Assembly (NCBI GenBank): GCA_947489925.1
Contig: CANLFK010000011.1
Coordinates: forward strand, 1-24,030
Direction of reading: 5' to 3'
From: Candidatus Caenarcanales bacterium
Lineage (GTDB): Bacteria > Cyanobacteriota > Vampirovibrionia > Caenarcaniphilales > Caenarcanaceae
DNA: 24,030 nucleotides
A program made the position numbers and the translations under genes. Shown here in pieces: positions 6,648 through 14,529 of this stretch (position 1 is its first letter; each line of letters begins with the position of its first letter). The notes beneath the pieces are model-generated. The model did not search any database. It saw only the letters and a list, made by a program, of their open reading frames with translations, and was not told where the DNA came from.

Positions 6648-7463
6648 TTGTTCACTTTGAAAGAGACTTTTGCAATTTCGGTTCAGTTTTTGGGTACTAA
6701 TTTTTATGGCTCTCAGAAGCAAGCCCCACCAGTTCGTACGGTTCAGGGAGAGTTGGAGAAAGCTTTAAGTATTTTTTTTAAAACTAATATTCAAGTTGTT
6801 TTTGCTAGCCGTGTTGATGCTGGTGTTCATGCAAAAGCCATGATTGGACATTTTCGACTTGATCCAATAAGTACCCAGCAAAATATTTTAAACCCTGAAT
6901 TAGAAAGAAAATTTTGTTTGCATTTTAATGGTCTTTTGCCAAATGATATTTCGGTTTTAGGTCTAAAAAAAGTTCCCAATAATTTTCATGCAATCAAAGA
7001 TGCTATTAGCCGAACTTATATTTACAAGCTAAGAATTGGTGGGCAGAGAAACCCTTTAGATGAAAGTCAAATTGCTTATTTTCATAATCCTAAAAGCCTG
7101 AATATTAAAAATTTAAATGAATTATGTTATGACTTGATTGGCGAAAAAGATTTTTTGGGTTTATCTAATAAAAGTGTTTATAGTGAAAAAAAACCTATTT
7201 GTCATATTACGAACTGCTTTTGGCGGCAATCAGAGGAGGATTTGGATTTATTCACTTGTGAAATTACAGCTAATCGTTTTTTATATAATATGATTCGTAT
7301 AATTATTGGTACACAAATTGCAGTTACAAATGGTAAACTAAAATGCGACACATTAAAAAATGCTTTAGAGTATAAAGATTCGCAGTTTGTGGCTTCCAAA
7401 GCTCCAGCTAAAGGTCTTTGCTTAAAAGTTATAAAATATCCATTTCCTTTATTTGACCAATAA
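6648..7463 (+). CDS. truA: tRNA pseudouridine(38-40) synthase
   Basis: TruA isomerises uridines 38-40 in the tRNA anticodon arm. The catalytic Asp is D57 in SRVDAGVHA; the family consensus is RTDAG, so Thr is replaced by Val next to the catalytic residue. FHAIKDAISRTYIYKL (~residues 120-135) and the C-terminal ANRFLYNMIRIIIG (~207-220) are strongly TruA-like. Length 271 aa is normal. The start is TTG at 6648 with no obvious SD, so the first few residues are uncertain. It lies directly upstream of rplM and rpsI, an order conserved in many bacteria, which supports the call. Confidence 0.93.
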   Translation: MFTLKETFAISVQFLGTNFYGSQKQAPPVRTVQGELEKALSIFFKTNIQVVFASRVDAGVHAKAMIGHFRLDPISTQQNILNPELERKFCLHFNGLLPNDISVLGLKKVPNNFHAIKDAISRTYIYKLRIGGQRNPLDESQIAYFHNPKSLNIKNLNELCYDLIGEKDFLGLSNKSVYSEKKPICHITNCFWRQSEEDLDLFTCEITANRFLYNMIRIIIGTQIAVTNGKLKCDTLKNALEYKDSQFVASKAPAKGLCLKVIKYPFPLFDQ

Positions 7464-7468
7464 TTCAA

Positions 7469-7957
7469 ATGTCTCAAGAATCAACAGAAATAAATAAAAA
7501 AGACATAAATAATAAAACTAAATTCGTTAATGCTCAAACTGCTAAGCGGGATTGGTATTTAATTGATGCGAAAGGCAAGAATTTAGGTCGTTTATGTTGC
7601 GAAATTGCCCGCATACTAAGAGGCAAAAGAAAGCCAGATTATACTCCACATTGGGATAATGGCGACTTTGTAATTATAACTAATGCCAAAGATATTGTTT
7701 ATACCGGCAAAAGAAAAGGCAAGCAAACAATTTACAGGCGTTATACTGGCTATCCTGGTGGATTAAGAGAAGAGCCATTAGAAGATTTACTAAAAAGAAG
7801 ACCCGAAAAAGTCATTTTCAAAGTTGTAAAAGGAATGATGCCAAAAAATACAACTTTGGGTGATGCTCAGATGACAAAGCTCAAGATTTATGCTGGTGCG
7901 GAACATCCACATTCTGCTCAGAATCCAACTTTAATTGAAAATATACCTGCAATTTAA
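7469..7957 (+). CDS. rplM: 50S ribosomal protein L13
   Basis: L13 is an early assembly protein of the large subunit. The conserved body begins near residue 16 (KTKFVNAQ…DWYLIDAKGKNLGRL). It contains RGKRKPDYTPHWDNGDFVIITNA and the C-terminal KNTTLGDAQMTKLKIYAGAEHPHSAQ region. At 162 aa it carries a ~15-residue hydrophilic N-terminal extension (MSQESTEINKKDINN) compared with the usual 142-150 aa. No standard start codon lies nearer the conserved part, so the extension seems real. There is no SD before the ATG. The gap to truA is 5 bases and to rpsI 25 bases. Confidence 0.97.
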   Translation: MSQESTEINKKDINNKTKFVNAQTAKRDWYLIDAKGKNLGRLCCEIARILRGKRKPDYTPHWDNGDFVIITNAKDIVYTGKRKGKQTIYRRYTGYPGGLREEPLEDLLKRRPEKVIFKVVKGMMPKNTTLGDAQMTKLKIYAGAEHPHSAQNPTLIENIPAI

Positions 7958-7982
7958 TTACAAAACTAAAAAGGAAAAATAA

Positions 7983-8375
7983 ATGTCTGCTCAATATAAT
8001 GCTACTGGAAGAAGAAAAAGATCTATTGCTCGAGTATTTTTGCGTTCTGGAAATGGCAAAATAAGTGTCAATGGTCGTGAATTAAAAGAATATTTTTGTG
8101 AAAGAGGTTTATGGTTAGAAAGAGTTTTAGAGCCATTAAACAGAGTTGGAATTGATAAAAACTTTGATATTTTAATTACAGTTAAAGGCGGAGGAATAAA
8201 AGGTCAGGCTGATGCAATTAGACTTGGTATTGCTAGAGCTTTAGTTTTATTAGATGAAGCCAACAAAACGACCTTGAAAGCCTTTGGTTTATTAACTAGA
8301 GATGCCAGAGAAGTAGAAAGAAAGCATTATTATTGCCGTAAAGCTCGTAAAATGCCTCAATACTCTAAACGGTAA
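7983..8375 (+). CDS. rpsI: 30S ribosomal protein S9
   Basis: S9 is a small-subunit protein whose C-terminal tail reaches the P-site tRNA. It has the typical N-terminal ATGRRKRSIARVFLR, central VKGGGIKGQADAIRLGIARAL, and the invariant tail ending MPQYSKR (consensus …PQFSKR). Length 130 aa is standard. ATG is preceded by AAGGA at good spacing. It forms a unit with rplM, and accA follows after 4 bases. Confidence 0.98.
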   Translation: MSAQYNATGRRKRSIARVFLRSGNGKISVNGRELKEYFCERGLWLERVLEPLNRVGIDKNFDILITVKGGGIKGQADAIRLGIARALVLLDEANKTTLKAFGLLTRDAREVERKHYYCRKARKMPQYSKR

Positions 8376-8379
8376 TTTG

Positions 8380-9345
8380 ATGAGCAAAACAAATTATGTG
8401 CTTGAGCTTGAAAAGCCTTTGATTAGTTTGATGAAACAAATTGAAGAATTAGAAAGAAGCTCAGTGGCTGGAAATTATGATGATGCCATTGCTAGGCTAA
8501 AAAATGAATTTTATCAATTAAAAAATCGTATTTATGCTAATTTGGATGCTCATCAAAAACTACAAATTGCCAGACATCCACAAAGACCTTATACTTTAGA
8601 TTTTGTTAAATATTTAGGTCAAAACTGGATTGAATTGCATGGAGATAGAGCTGGACATGATGACGGAGCTATTGTTGGTGGTTTACTTGAATTAGAAGCA
8701 AATTTAACAGTTTTAGTCGTTGGGAATAATAAAGGTCGTGATATAAAAGAAAAACAAAAATGTAATTTTGGAATGCCTCAACCAACTGGCTATGCAAAGG
8801 CTTTGCGTTTATTTCGGCATGCTAATAATTTTGGTTTTCCAATTATTACTTTGATTGACACACCCGGTGCTTATCCAGGATTAGAGGCTGAGGCTTTAGG
8901 TCAATCGAGGGCAATTGCACATAATATTCAGGAAATGTTTAATCTGGAAGTGCCTATTATCTCAGTTATCACGGGAGAAGGTGGTTCAGGTGGGGCTTTA
9001 GCTTTGGCAGTAGCTAATAAGGTTTTAATGTTTGAGCATTCGGTTTATTCGGTTATTTCGCCTGAAGGTTGTGCCGCTATTTTATGGAGAACTCGTGAAA
9101 AGTCTGCTGAAGCGGCAAAGGCTTTAAAAATCACAGCTCAAGATTTATTAGAATTAAAATTAATAGATGAAATTATAACTGAGCCATCTGGCGGTTCACA
9201 TAATTCGGTAGAAGAGATAAGTGCGAATTTGAAGAAAACTCTTTTGCAAAATTTAAAAGAATTAATGAATTTAAAGCCCTTTGAATTGAAGGAAAAGCGT
9301 CGTGATAAATTTAGAAACTTTGGTGTTTTTGAGGAAAATATTTAA
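8380..9345 (+). CDS. accA: Acetyl-CoA carboxylase carboxyltransferase, alpha subunit
   Basis: AccA works with AccD to move the carboxyl group from biotin-BCCP to acetyl-CoA, giving malonyl-CoA for fatty-acid synthesis. The N-terminal region is coiled-coil-like (LMKQIEELERS… LKNRIYANL). It is followed by ARHPQRPYTLDFV, the crotonase-fold core with DTPGAYPGLEAEALGQ (~residues 160-175), and the acyl-CoA site GEGGSGGALAL (~200-210). SPEGCAAILWR (~227) is also diagnostic. I prefer ATG 8380; a TTG lies one codon upstream (8377). It is 4 bases after rpsI, and the Fur-like gene starts at the base after its stop, so these genes are likely co-transcribed. Confidence 0.96.
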   Translation: MSKTNYVLELEKPLISLMKQIEELERSSVAGNYDDAIARLKNEFYQLKNRIYANLDAHQKLQIARHPQRPYTLDFVKYLGQNWIELHGDRAGHDDGAIVGGLLELEANLTVLVVGNNKGRDIKEKQKCNFGMPQPTGYAKALRLFRHANNFGFPIITLIDTPGAYPGLEAEALGQSRAIAHNIQEMFNLEVPIISVITGEGGSGGALALAVANKVLMFEHSVYSVISPEGCAAILWRTREKSAEAAKALKITAQDLLELKLIDEIITEPSGGSHNSVEEISANLKKTLLQNLKELMNLKPFELKEKRRDKFRNFGVFEENI

Positions 9346-9780
9346 ATGAAAGTTTTAATTAGTGAATTGCAAGCTAAATTAAAAGAAAAAGGTTATCGAT
9401 ATTCCCGCCTGAGAGAGCTTATGTTGCAAATCATTGAAAAATCTGAAAAACCAATTAATGTTAATAATATTTTAGAAAATTTATTGAACTTTGATTTAAA
9501 ACCGAATAAAACCTCAGTTTATCGAGAAATTGAAACTTTATTACAAGAAAAAATTATTAGACAAATTGATTTATTAGACGGTTTTAAAAGATATGAAATT
9601 AATTTGCACTCTCAGGGTGCTGGACATAGCCACTTTGTTTGTACAGATTGCGGCGATACAAAATGTTTAGAATTGGCAAATGAATTGAATTCTCTGGAAA
9701 CAAAAATTGAACAAAAGTTTAAATTTACTATTAATCAAAGAGTATTAGAATTTTTTGGTTTATGTGAGAAATGCTTTTAA
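9346..9780 (+). CDS. Fur-family metal- or peroxide-responsive repressor
   Basis: This 144-aa DNA-binding repressor has the Fur winged helix: RYSRLRELMLQII in the first helix and TSVYREIETLL as recognition helix (~residues 56-66). Structural zinc would be held by C99/C102 (VCTDCGD) and C140/C143 (GLCEKC). The regulatory-site pattern is reduced: H94-S-H96 replaces the usual HHxH, and the His normally six residues before the GxCxxC glycine is Arg (R132). That makes Fur, Zur or PerR assignment unsafe. The SD GAGGA (9331-9335) lies inside the end of accA, and the ATG directly follows the accA stop, so it is probably translated with accA. It converges with pyrE with a 3-base gap. Confidence 0.88.
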   Translation: MKVLISELQAKLKEKGYRYSRLRELMLQIIEKSEKPINVNNILENLLNFDLKPNKTSVYREIETLLQEKIIRQIDLLDGFKRYEINLHSQGAGHSHFVCTDCGDTKCLELANELNSLETKIEQKFKFTINQRVLEFFGLCEKCF

Positions 9781-9783
9781 GCT

Positions 9784-10383
9784 TTAAGTCAGTAATTCAG
9801 CGGCTTCAAAAATATAATGAACTTTTAAATTAGCCTCTCTTTCTATTAATTCTTTGCCAGCTTTTTCACGCAAAATTAAACAGATTAAATCATTAATTTC
9901 ACAGCCATGATCCCTAACAGAATTAATTGCCATCAAAGATGAAGATCCAGTTGTAATAACATCTTCGAGGATTATAACTTTTTCACCTTTAATTAATGGT
10001 CCTTCAACTAAGCGGCCACGACCATGCACTTTTTGCTCTTTACGAATTAAGCCAGCTTTTAAAGGATGTCCAGCTAAAAAAGAAAATTGACAAATGCCAC
10101 TAACTATTGGGTCTGCTCCGATGGAAGGTCCAGCAATGCCCTGAATTTGAGGAAGCAGCGGAGACATTATATTCCAAACTAAATATGAAATTAAAGCTAG
10201 ACCTTCAGCCGATAAAGTAGTTAATCTAGCATCTAAATAATAATCACTTTTCTGTCCAGAAGACAAAATATAATCTCCTTTGAAAACAGATTGAGCTTTT
10301 AAAATGTTTAAGAGTTTTGACTTAGCTTGTTTAATATCTTCTGGAGAGAAATCTAAATTAAGAATTCCGCCTAAATTACTCAT
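9784..10383 (-). CDS. pyrE: Orotate phosphoribosyltransferase
   Basis: PyrE joins orotate and PRPP to form OMP in pyrimidine synthesis. The PRPP-binding motif is VIILEDVITTGSS. SSGQKSDYYLDAR near the N-terminus and GPSIGADPIV match the family, as does KEQKVHGRGRLVEG (the flexible catalytic loop). I chose ATG at 10383 because it follows GGTGGAG closely and overlaps the upstream gene's TGA as ATGA. An earlier in-frame ATG at 10395 lacks an SD. Length is then 199 aa, close to normal. Translation is probably coupled to the small Cys-rich gene just upstream, an unusual partner. Confidence 0.94.
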   Translation of the reverse strand: MSNLGGILNLDFSPEDIKQAKSKLLNILKAQSVFKGDYILSSGQKSDYYLDARLTTLSAEGLALISYLVWNIMSPLLPQIQGIAGPSIGADPIVSGICQFSFLAGHPLKAGLIRKEQKVHGRGRLVEGPLIKGEKVIILEDVITTGSSSLMAINSVRDHGCEINDLICLILREKAGKELIEREANLKVHYIFEAAELLT

Positions 10384-10586
10384 TGTCTCCACCATTTTTC
10401 AAGTTCGTAAAAATTAGGTTTGCAAGCAGAATCACAAGTCTTTCGATAGCATTTACTTTCGGTTGAACATTTTTCGCTTTTTTTGCATTTGTTTTTAATT
10501 GGGCAACAAAAGACCTGAGCGGAAGAACTTATCGGAAAGCAAAATGCCAAACAAATTAAGAGAGGAGCTAAATATTTAAAAAACAT
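10380..10586 (-). CDS. Small secreted cysteine-rich protein, 68 aa
   Basis: The N-terminus is a hydrophobic signal sequence (MFFKYLAPLLICLAFCFPISSSA) with probable cleavage after SSSA at ~residue 23. The mature ~45 residues hold seven Cys: FCC, then single Cys at intervals of 5-7 residues among many Lys (NKCKKSEKCSTESKCYRKTCDSAC). It ends with an aromatic/acidic tail (FYELEKWWRQ). The pattern suggests a small disulfide-bonded or metal-binding secreted protein; no family is recognised. Its stop overlaps the pyrE start (ATGA), so both are read from one mRNA. It is divergent from the HTTM gene pair across a 99-base gap. The signal peptide plus the overlap make a real gene likely. Confidence 0.65.
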   Translation of the reverse strand: MFFKYLAPLLICLAFCFPISSSAQVFCCPIKNKCKKSEKCSTESKCYRKTCDSACKPNFYELEKWWRQ

Positions 10587-10645
10587 TTATAAAATAAACC
10601 TAAGTATTAATTCTTCTTATATTATCTCAAAGAGCATTTTTTTGT

Positions 10646-10651
10646 TATACT
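10646..10651 (+). promoter_or_regulatory. Candidate -10 box for the HTTM gene pair
   Basis: TATACT lies 34 bases before the ATG at 10686, inside the short divergent region between the Cys-rich gene and this operon. No convincing -35 is visible. An SD (AAGG, ~10674-10677) follows. Confidence 0.35.
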
Positions 10652-10685
10652 GTTGTCAATAAAAACAGCATTTTAAGGTAGTAAT

Positions 10686-11282
10686 ATGCTCAATTTCAAA
10701 CTAAAAAGAATATTCCTTTCGATATTTATTTTAGTTTTTATATATAGTAATTTATTTATTCTCAGCTCTCTGAGTTTGCAAACCAAAGGTAATAGTAAAT
10801 TTGCATCAATCGAGTATTCTCTTAAAGAAGTAGTTATAAATATTAATTTAAAGTTCTTTCATTTTGCTTATTCATTACCCGAAACTTTATTTGTTTTGTT
10901 TAATGGGGCTGGCGTCTTTGATGGTGGTGGAGCTGTAAACTCTAATGATTGGATTAATAGTGAATATGTTTTTTATGGCTTATTTTCTCAAACACATAAT
11001 TGGAAGCAATTAGACATTATAAATAAGTATTTTCCTTATTCTAAGGGAGAGCAGTCATCCAGGCTATCACTTCCTTGGCATGATTTCTTGGGTAATCAAA
11101 TATTTAGCACTGAAAGTCAAATTCTGCTTAATAAAATTCAAGCTAAATACAATAAAGATACTCCTAAAAATCGAATTACTAAATTGGCTTTATACGAAAT
11201 TTCTTGGCCATATTCAGAAAAAAGCTGGACAGAAAGACGAAATCCACAGAATACTACTTATAATTTAGTTTATACTAATTAA
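10686..11282 (+). CDS. Exported or membrane-anchored partner of HTTM protein, 198 aa
   Basis: I do not recognise the family. There is one N-terminal hydrophobic segment (residues ~9-30, RIFLSIFILVFIYSNLFIL) that may be a signal anchor. The rest is hydrophilic to mixed, with aromatic stretches: LFNGAGVFDGGGAVNSNDW (~residues 72-90) and KYFPYSKGEQ (~115-124). The domain would face the outside of the inner membrane. Its TAA overlaps the ATG of the HTTM gene by one base (TAATG), so the two are translationally coupled and probably form a complex. In Bacillus, SdpA (small, single membrane segment) precedes SdpB (HTTM) in a peptide-toxin maturation operon. The layout here is similar, but I see no clear SdpA sequence match. 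Confidence 0.72.
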   Translation: MLNFKLKRIFLSIFILVFIYSNLFILSSLSLQTKGNSKFASIEYSLKEVVININLKFFHFAYSLPETLFVLFNGAGVFDGGGAVNSNDWINSEYVFYGLFSQTHNWKQLDIINKYFPYSKGEQSSRLSLPWHDFLGNQIFSTESQILLNKIQAKYNKDTPKNRITKLALYEISWPYSEKSWTERRNPQNTTYNLVYTN

Positions 11283-12178
11283 TGCGAAATATTAAATTAT
11301 TAATTGTATTATGGGAGAAATTTTGGTTTAGAAAAATACCGAGTGTTAATATACAAATTTTCCGTTTATTATTTGGCATTTATTTATTCATTTATTTTGC
11401 TTGGTCTTTTCCAAACATAGAACTGTTTTTTTCTAATCAAGGTATTTATTCTACTCTTTTTGTGCCTAGTGAAATTGCTCCTAATATAATAGTTGCTTGG
11501 TTAATATATAGTTTTACTTTGTTGGTATGTTTACTTTATGCCATTGGCTATAAGTTTAGGATAATATCTTGGTTAATGTTATTTTTATTTATATACTATT
11601 TTGTTTTAAATATTGGTGTAAAAGCTTGTACATATGAAAGGTTAATTTTTATATTTTTATTAATTATGGCTTTAAGCTCTTTTGATATTACAAAACATAA
11701 ACCAAATAAGCTAATTAGTGCTTGGTCACAAAGAATTTTAACTTTATATATTTCTTTTTTTTATATTGATACTGGATTATATAAATTATTAATACCAGCT
11801 TGGCATAGTAGCTTAGTAATCAAAGGAGCAATTACAGGGATATATGGCTCTCAAGTTGGATATTGGCTTTTAAATTTAGGATTACCAAATATCTTTTTTG
11901 ACATTAGTTCGTGGGGAATAATTATATTTGAACTAAGTGGATTTATGTTTTTCTCTCGTAAATATCAAAAACTATTTTTTGTTTTAGGTTTTTTCTTTCA
12001 TTTATCAGTTGGAATTTTAATGTCCTTGCCACAATTTATGATATTGCCATGTGCTTATATTTTATTTGTAAATCCATCCGAGGTGAAAAATATTATTTAT
12101 ACTATCTTACAACATAAGTACTTTAACTTTCAAAGCAAAGTCGTTTTACAAATAAAGAAGATATTACTAAAGATTTAG
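11282..12178 (+). CDS. HTTM-domain multi-pass membrane protein
   Basis: This 298-aa protein has about seven hydrophobic segments. Its pattern matches the HTTM (horizontally transferred transmembrane) domain shared with vitamin K-dependent gamma-carboxylase and SdpB. Matching regions are IQIFRLLFGIYLFIYF near the start, then NIELFFSNQGIYS, the central QRILTLYISFFYIDTGLYKL with AWHSS, and the C-terminal FFHLSVGILMSLPQF. The domain is in the inner membrane; in some members it modifies or processes exported peptides. It overlaps the upstream partner by one base. A degraded segment resembling its own 3' end lies downstream (12241-12300). Membrane topology and family are fairly sure; activity is unknown. 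Confidence 0.82.
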   Translation: MRNIKLLIVLWEKFWFRKIPSVNIQIFRLLFGIYLFIYFAWSFPNIELFFSNQGIYSTLFVPSEIAPNIIVAWLIYSFTLLVCLLYAIGYKFRIISWLMLFLFIYYFVLNIGVKACTYERLIFIFLLIMALSSFDITKHKPNKLISAWSQRILTLYISFFYIDTGLYKLLIPAWHSSLVIKGAITGIYGSQVGYWLLNLGLPNIFFDISSWGIIIFELSGFMFFSRKYQKLFFVLGFFFHLSVGILMSLPQFMILPCAYILFVNPSEVKNIIYTILQHKYFNFQSKVVLQIKKILLKI

Positions 12179-12240
12179 CTGATTTGACGGTCATTACTTT
12201 AAACTTTCAATATATTTTATTAAGCCCTTTTGCCAGTTAA

Positions 12241-12300
12241 TTTAAACTTCTTGTTAAAGCTAAAAATATTATTTATACTCTCTGACAACAAGAGTTTTTC
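12241..12300 (+). pseudogene. Degenerate relic resembling the HTTM gene 3' end
   Basis: From 12262 the DNA repeats the coding sequence at 12086 with few changes over ~33 bases (AAAAATATTATTTATACT shared exactly). One frame reads FKLLVKAKNIIYTL, stop, QQEFF, against VNPSEVKNIIYTILQHKYF in the intact gene. Internal stops show it is not coding. The match suggests an old partial duplication; it is short, so chance in AT-rich DNA is not fully excluded. Confidence 0.4.
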
Positions 12301-12310
12301 TAAACTGATT

Positions 12311-12338
12311 TTGCGAAATTTGCTTTAATTGGTATAAT
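12311..12338 (+). promoter_or_regulatory. Promoter for leuC operon
   Basis: TTGCGA (12311-12316) and a perfect TATAAT (12333-12338) are 16 bases apart. The predicted transcript starts near 12345. An AAGGA SD at 12364-12368 is spaced 8 bases from the TTG start of leuC. There is no room for a leader-peptide attenuator. Confidence 0.55.
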
Positions 12339-12376
12339 TTAGCAAAAGATTATGCAAAGATTTAAGGAATACAATA

Positions 12377-13783
12377 TTGAGCAAAAATTTATTTAATAAA
12401 ATCTGGGATTCACGAAGAGTTTCAAGTTTGAATTCAGGTCAAGACCAAATATTTATTGATTTACATTTAATTCATGAAGTTACTAGTCCTCAAGCTTTTG
12501 GAATGCTGAGAGCTTTAAATCTCAAAGTTGCTTATCCACAAAGAACTTTTGCTACCGTTGATCACATTATTCCGACTAATACCATCAAAAGACCTTATCA
12601 AGATTCTTTAGCTGAAGCAATGATTGTAGCGATTAAAGATAATTGTGCTGAATTTAATATTAAATATTTCTCTCCAGAAGAAGGCTCTCAAGGAATTGTA
12701 CATGTTATTGGCCCAGAAAAAGGTTTAACTCAGCCCGGAACAATTATTGTTTGTGGAGATTCGCATACTTCAACACATGGAGCTTTTGGGGCAATTGCTT
12801 TTGGTATTGGAACTAGTCAGGTGCGAGATGTTTTGGCTACTCAAACTTTAGCTTTAGGACGCTTAAAAGTCAGACGAATTAATATTGATGGAAAATTACC
12901 AGCTGGAGTTTATGCCAAAGATATTATTTTGCATATAATTCGGGTTTTAGGTGTTAAAGGTGGCATGGGCTTTGCATATGAATATGGTGGCTCTGTGATT
13001 GAAGCCTTAAACATGGAAGAACGAATGACTATTTGTAATATGTCTATTGAGGGCGGAGCAAGAGTTGGCTATGTAAATCCAGACCAAATTACTTTTGATT
13101 ATTTAAAAGGTCGTGAATATTCTCCCATTGGTCAAAAGTGGAATGAATCCGTTGAAAAATGGAAATTATTAGCTTCCGATGCAGATGCTGAATATGATGA
13201 TATTGTAAATATTAAAGCTGAAGACATTGCTCCGACCCTAACTTGGGGGATTAATCCAGGACAAGCTGTCTCAATTGATGAAAAAATACCAAGCCTAAAT
13301 CAGGTTAAAGAAGAAGATCAAGGCACTTTTAGAGAAGCTTTGGAATATATGAAATTGGAAGAAGGCAAGCCTATTGCTGGAACTAAAGTGAATGTTGCTT
13401 TTATTGGTAGTTGTACAAATGGCAGATTAAGCGATTTAGAAGAAGTAGCCAAATTCGTAAGAGGTTTTAAAGTTTCTTCCTCGGTTAAGGCTTTAATAGT
13501 GCCTGGTTCAATGGAAGTTAAAAGACAAGCTGAAAAAAAAGGTTTGCATAAAATATTTGAAGAAGCTGGCTTTGAATGGCGTGAAGCAGGTTGTTCTATG
13601 TGTTTAGCTATGAATCCAGATAAATTAAAAGGTGATGAAATTTGTGCCTCTAGCAGTAATCGTAACTTTAAAGGTCGCCAAGGAAGCCCACAAGGAAGAA
13701 CTATTTTAATGAGTCCAGTTATGGTAGCAGCGGCGGCGATTAAAGGTGAAATTACAGATGCCAGAGTATTATTTAAAACCTAA
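12377..13783 (+). CDS. leuC: 3-isopropylmalate dehydratase, large subunit
   Basis: LeuC, with LeuD, isomerises 2- to 3-isopropylmalate in leucine synthesis, using a [4Fe-4S] cluster. The cluster cysteines are visible: C346 in GSCTNGR, and C406/C409 in GCSMCLAMN. CGDSHTSTHGAFGAIAFGIG (~residues 130-150), ATVDHIIPTN and SSSNRNFKGRQG near the C-terminus are typical. At 468 aa it matches the bacterial long LeuC type rather than the ~420-aa homoaconitase-like type. The TTG start is fixed by AAGGA at 8-base spacing. leuD is not in this window; instead a short-chain dehydrogenase overlaps the end of leuC. Confidence 0.95.
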   Translation: MSKNLFNKIWDSRRVSSLNSGQDQIFIDLHLIHEVTSPQAFGMLRALNLKVAYPQRTFATVDHIIPTNTIKRPYQDSLAEAMIVAIKDNCAEFNIKYFSPEEGSQGIVHVIGPEKGLTQPGTIIVCGDSHTSTHGAFGAIAFGIGTSQVRDVLATQTLALGRLKVRRINIDGKLPAGVYAKDIILHIIRVLGVKGGMGFAYEYGGSVIEALNMEERMTICNMSIEGGARVGYVNPDQITFDYLKGREYSPIGQKWNESVEKWKLLASDADAEYDDIVNIKAEDIAPTLTWGINPGQAVSIDEKIPSLNQVKEEDQGTFREALEYMKLEEGKPIAGTKVNVAFIGSCTNGRLSDLEEVAKFVRGFKVSSSVKALIVPGSMEVKRQAEKKGLHKIFEEAGFEWREAGCSMCLAMNPDKLKGDEICASSSNRNFKGRQGSPQGRTILMSPVMVAAAAIKGEITDARVLFKT

Positions 13784-14519
13784 ACTTGCTTTAATTACTG
13801 GTGCTAGCGGGGTAATTGGTAATTCAATTGTCAGTTTATTAGCTGAAAACAATAATTTAAAACTATTAATTACTGGACGAGATGAAGCTAAACTTGAGTA
13901 TTTAAAAAACAAATTTCCTAATATTTTGGCTTATTTGACAGGAGATTTAGCTGATTATCAATTTAGGGAAAGTTTAATTAATGATTTTAGTAATCAATTT
14001 GGCGGATTAGACATTTTAATTAATAATGCTGGTATTTATGATTGGTCGCCAGTTCAGGATTTAAAGCTGGAACAAATTGATAAAACTTTAGACTTAAACT
14101 TAAAAACACCAATTCATTTATGTCATTTAATCAGCCAAAGCTTAAAAATAAAAAAATGGGGGAGAATAATAAATATCGGCTCAATTAGCGGTTCAGTCGG
14201 TGAAGCAAATGCCAGTTTATATTCTGCTAGCAAGGCTGGTTTAATTGGTTTAACTAAGTCTTTGGCTTTGGAATTGGCTGAATATGGAATTACTAGTAAT
14301 TTGATTAATCCTGGTTGGGTAAAAAGCCCTTTGACTCAAGAAGTTTTTGATAATACAAATAATCCACTAAATGAAAAGGAAGAACTTGACTGCATACCCC
14401 AAAAAAGATGGATAGAACCAAGCGAAATTGCTCATTTAGTGAATTATTTAATCTCCCAAGAAGCCTGCGGATTAACTGGACAAATAATTAATCTGTGTGC
14501 AGGCTTAAGTTTGGGCTAA
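13758..14519 (+). CDS. Short-chain dehydrogenase/reductase, FabG-like
   Basis: This 253-aa NAD(P)-dependent oxidoreductase has a Rossmann nucleotide motif TGASGVIG (residues 14-21), LINNAGIYD, and the catalytic Ser in INIGSISGS with Y155 and K159 (YSASK). The NPGWVKSPL segment and C-terminal GQIINLCAGLSLG are like those of 3-oxoacyl-ACP reductases. I chose ATG 13758 because AAAGGTG (13743-13749) is an SD at good spacing; a GTG at 13746 is the alternative. Either start overlaps leuC by 26-38 bases, so the two are translationally coupled. The substrate is uncertain: FabG proper is possible, but SDR enzymes have many roles. Confidence 0.88.
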   Translation: MPEYYLKPKLALITGASGVIGNSIVSLLAENNNLKLLITGRDEAKLEYLKNKFPNILAYLTGDLADYQFRESLINDFSNQFGGLDILINNAGIYDWSPVQDLKLEQIDKTLDLNLKTPIHLCHLISQSLKIKKWGRIINIGSISGSVGEANASLYSASKAGLIGLTKSLALELAEYGITSNLINPGWVKSPLTQEVFDNTNNPLNEKEELDCIPQKRWIEPSEIAHLVNYLISQEACGLTGQIINLCAGLSLG

Positions 14520-14529
14520 TTAAAATAAA

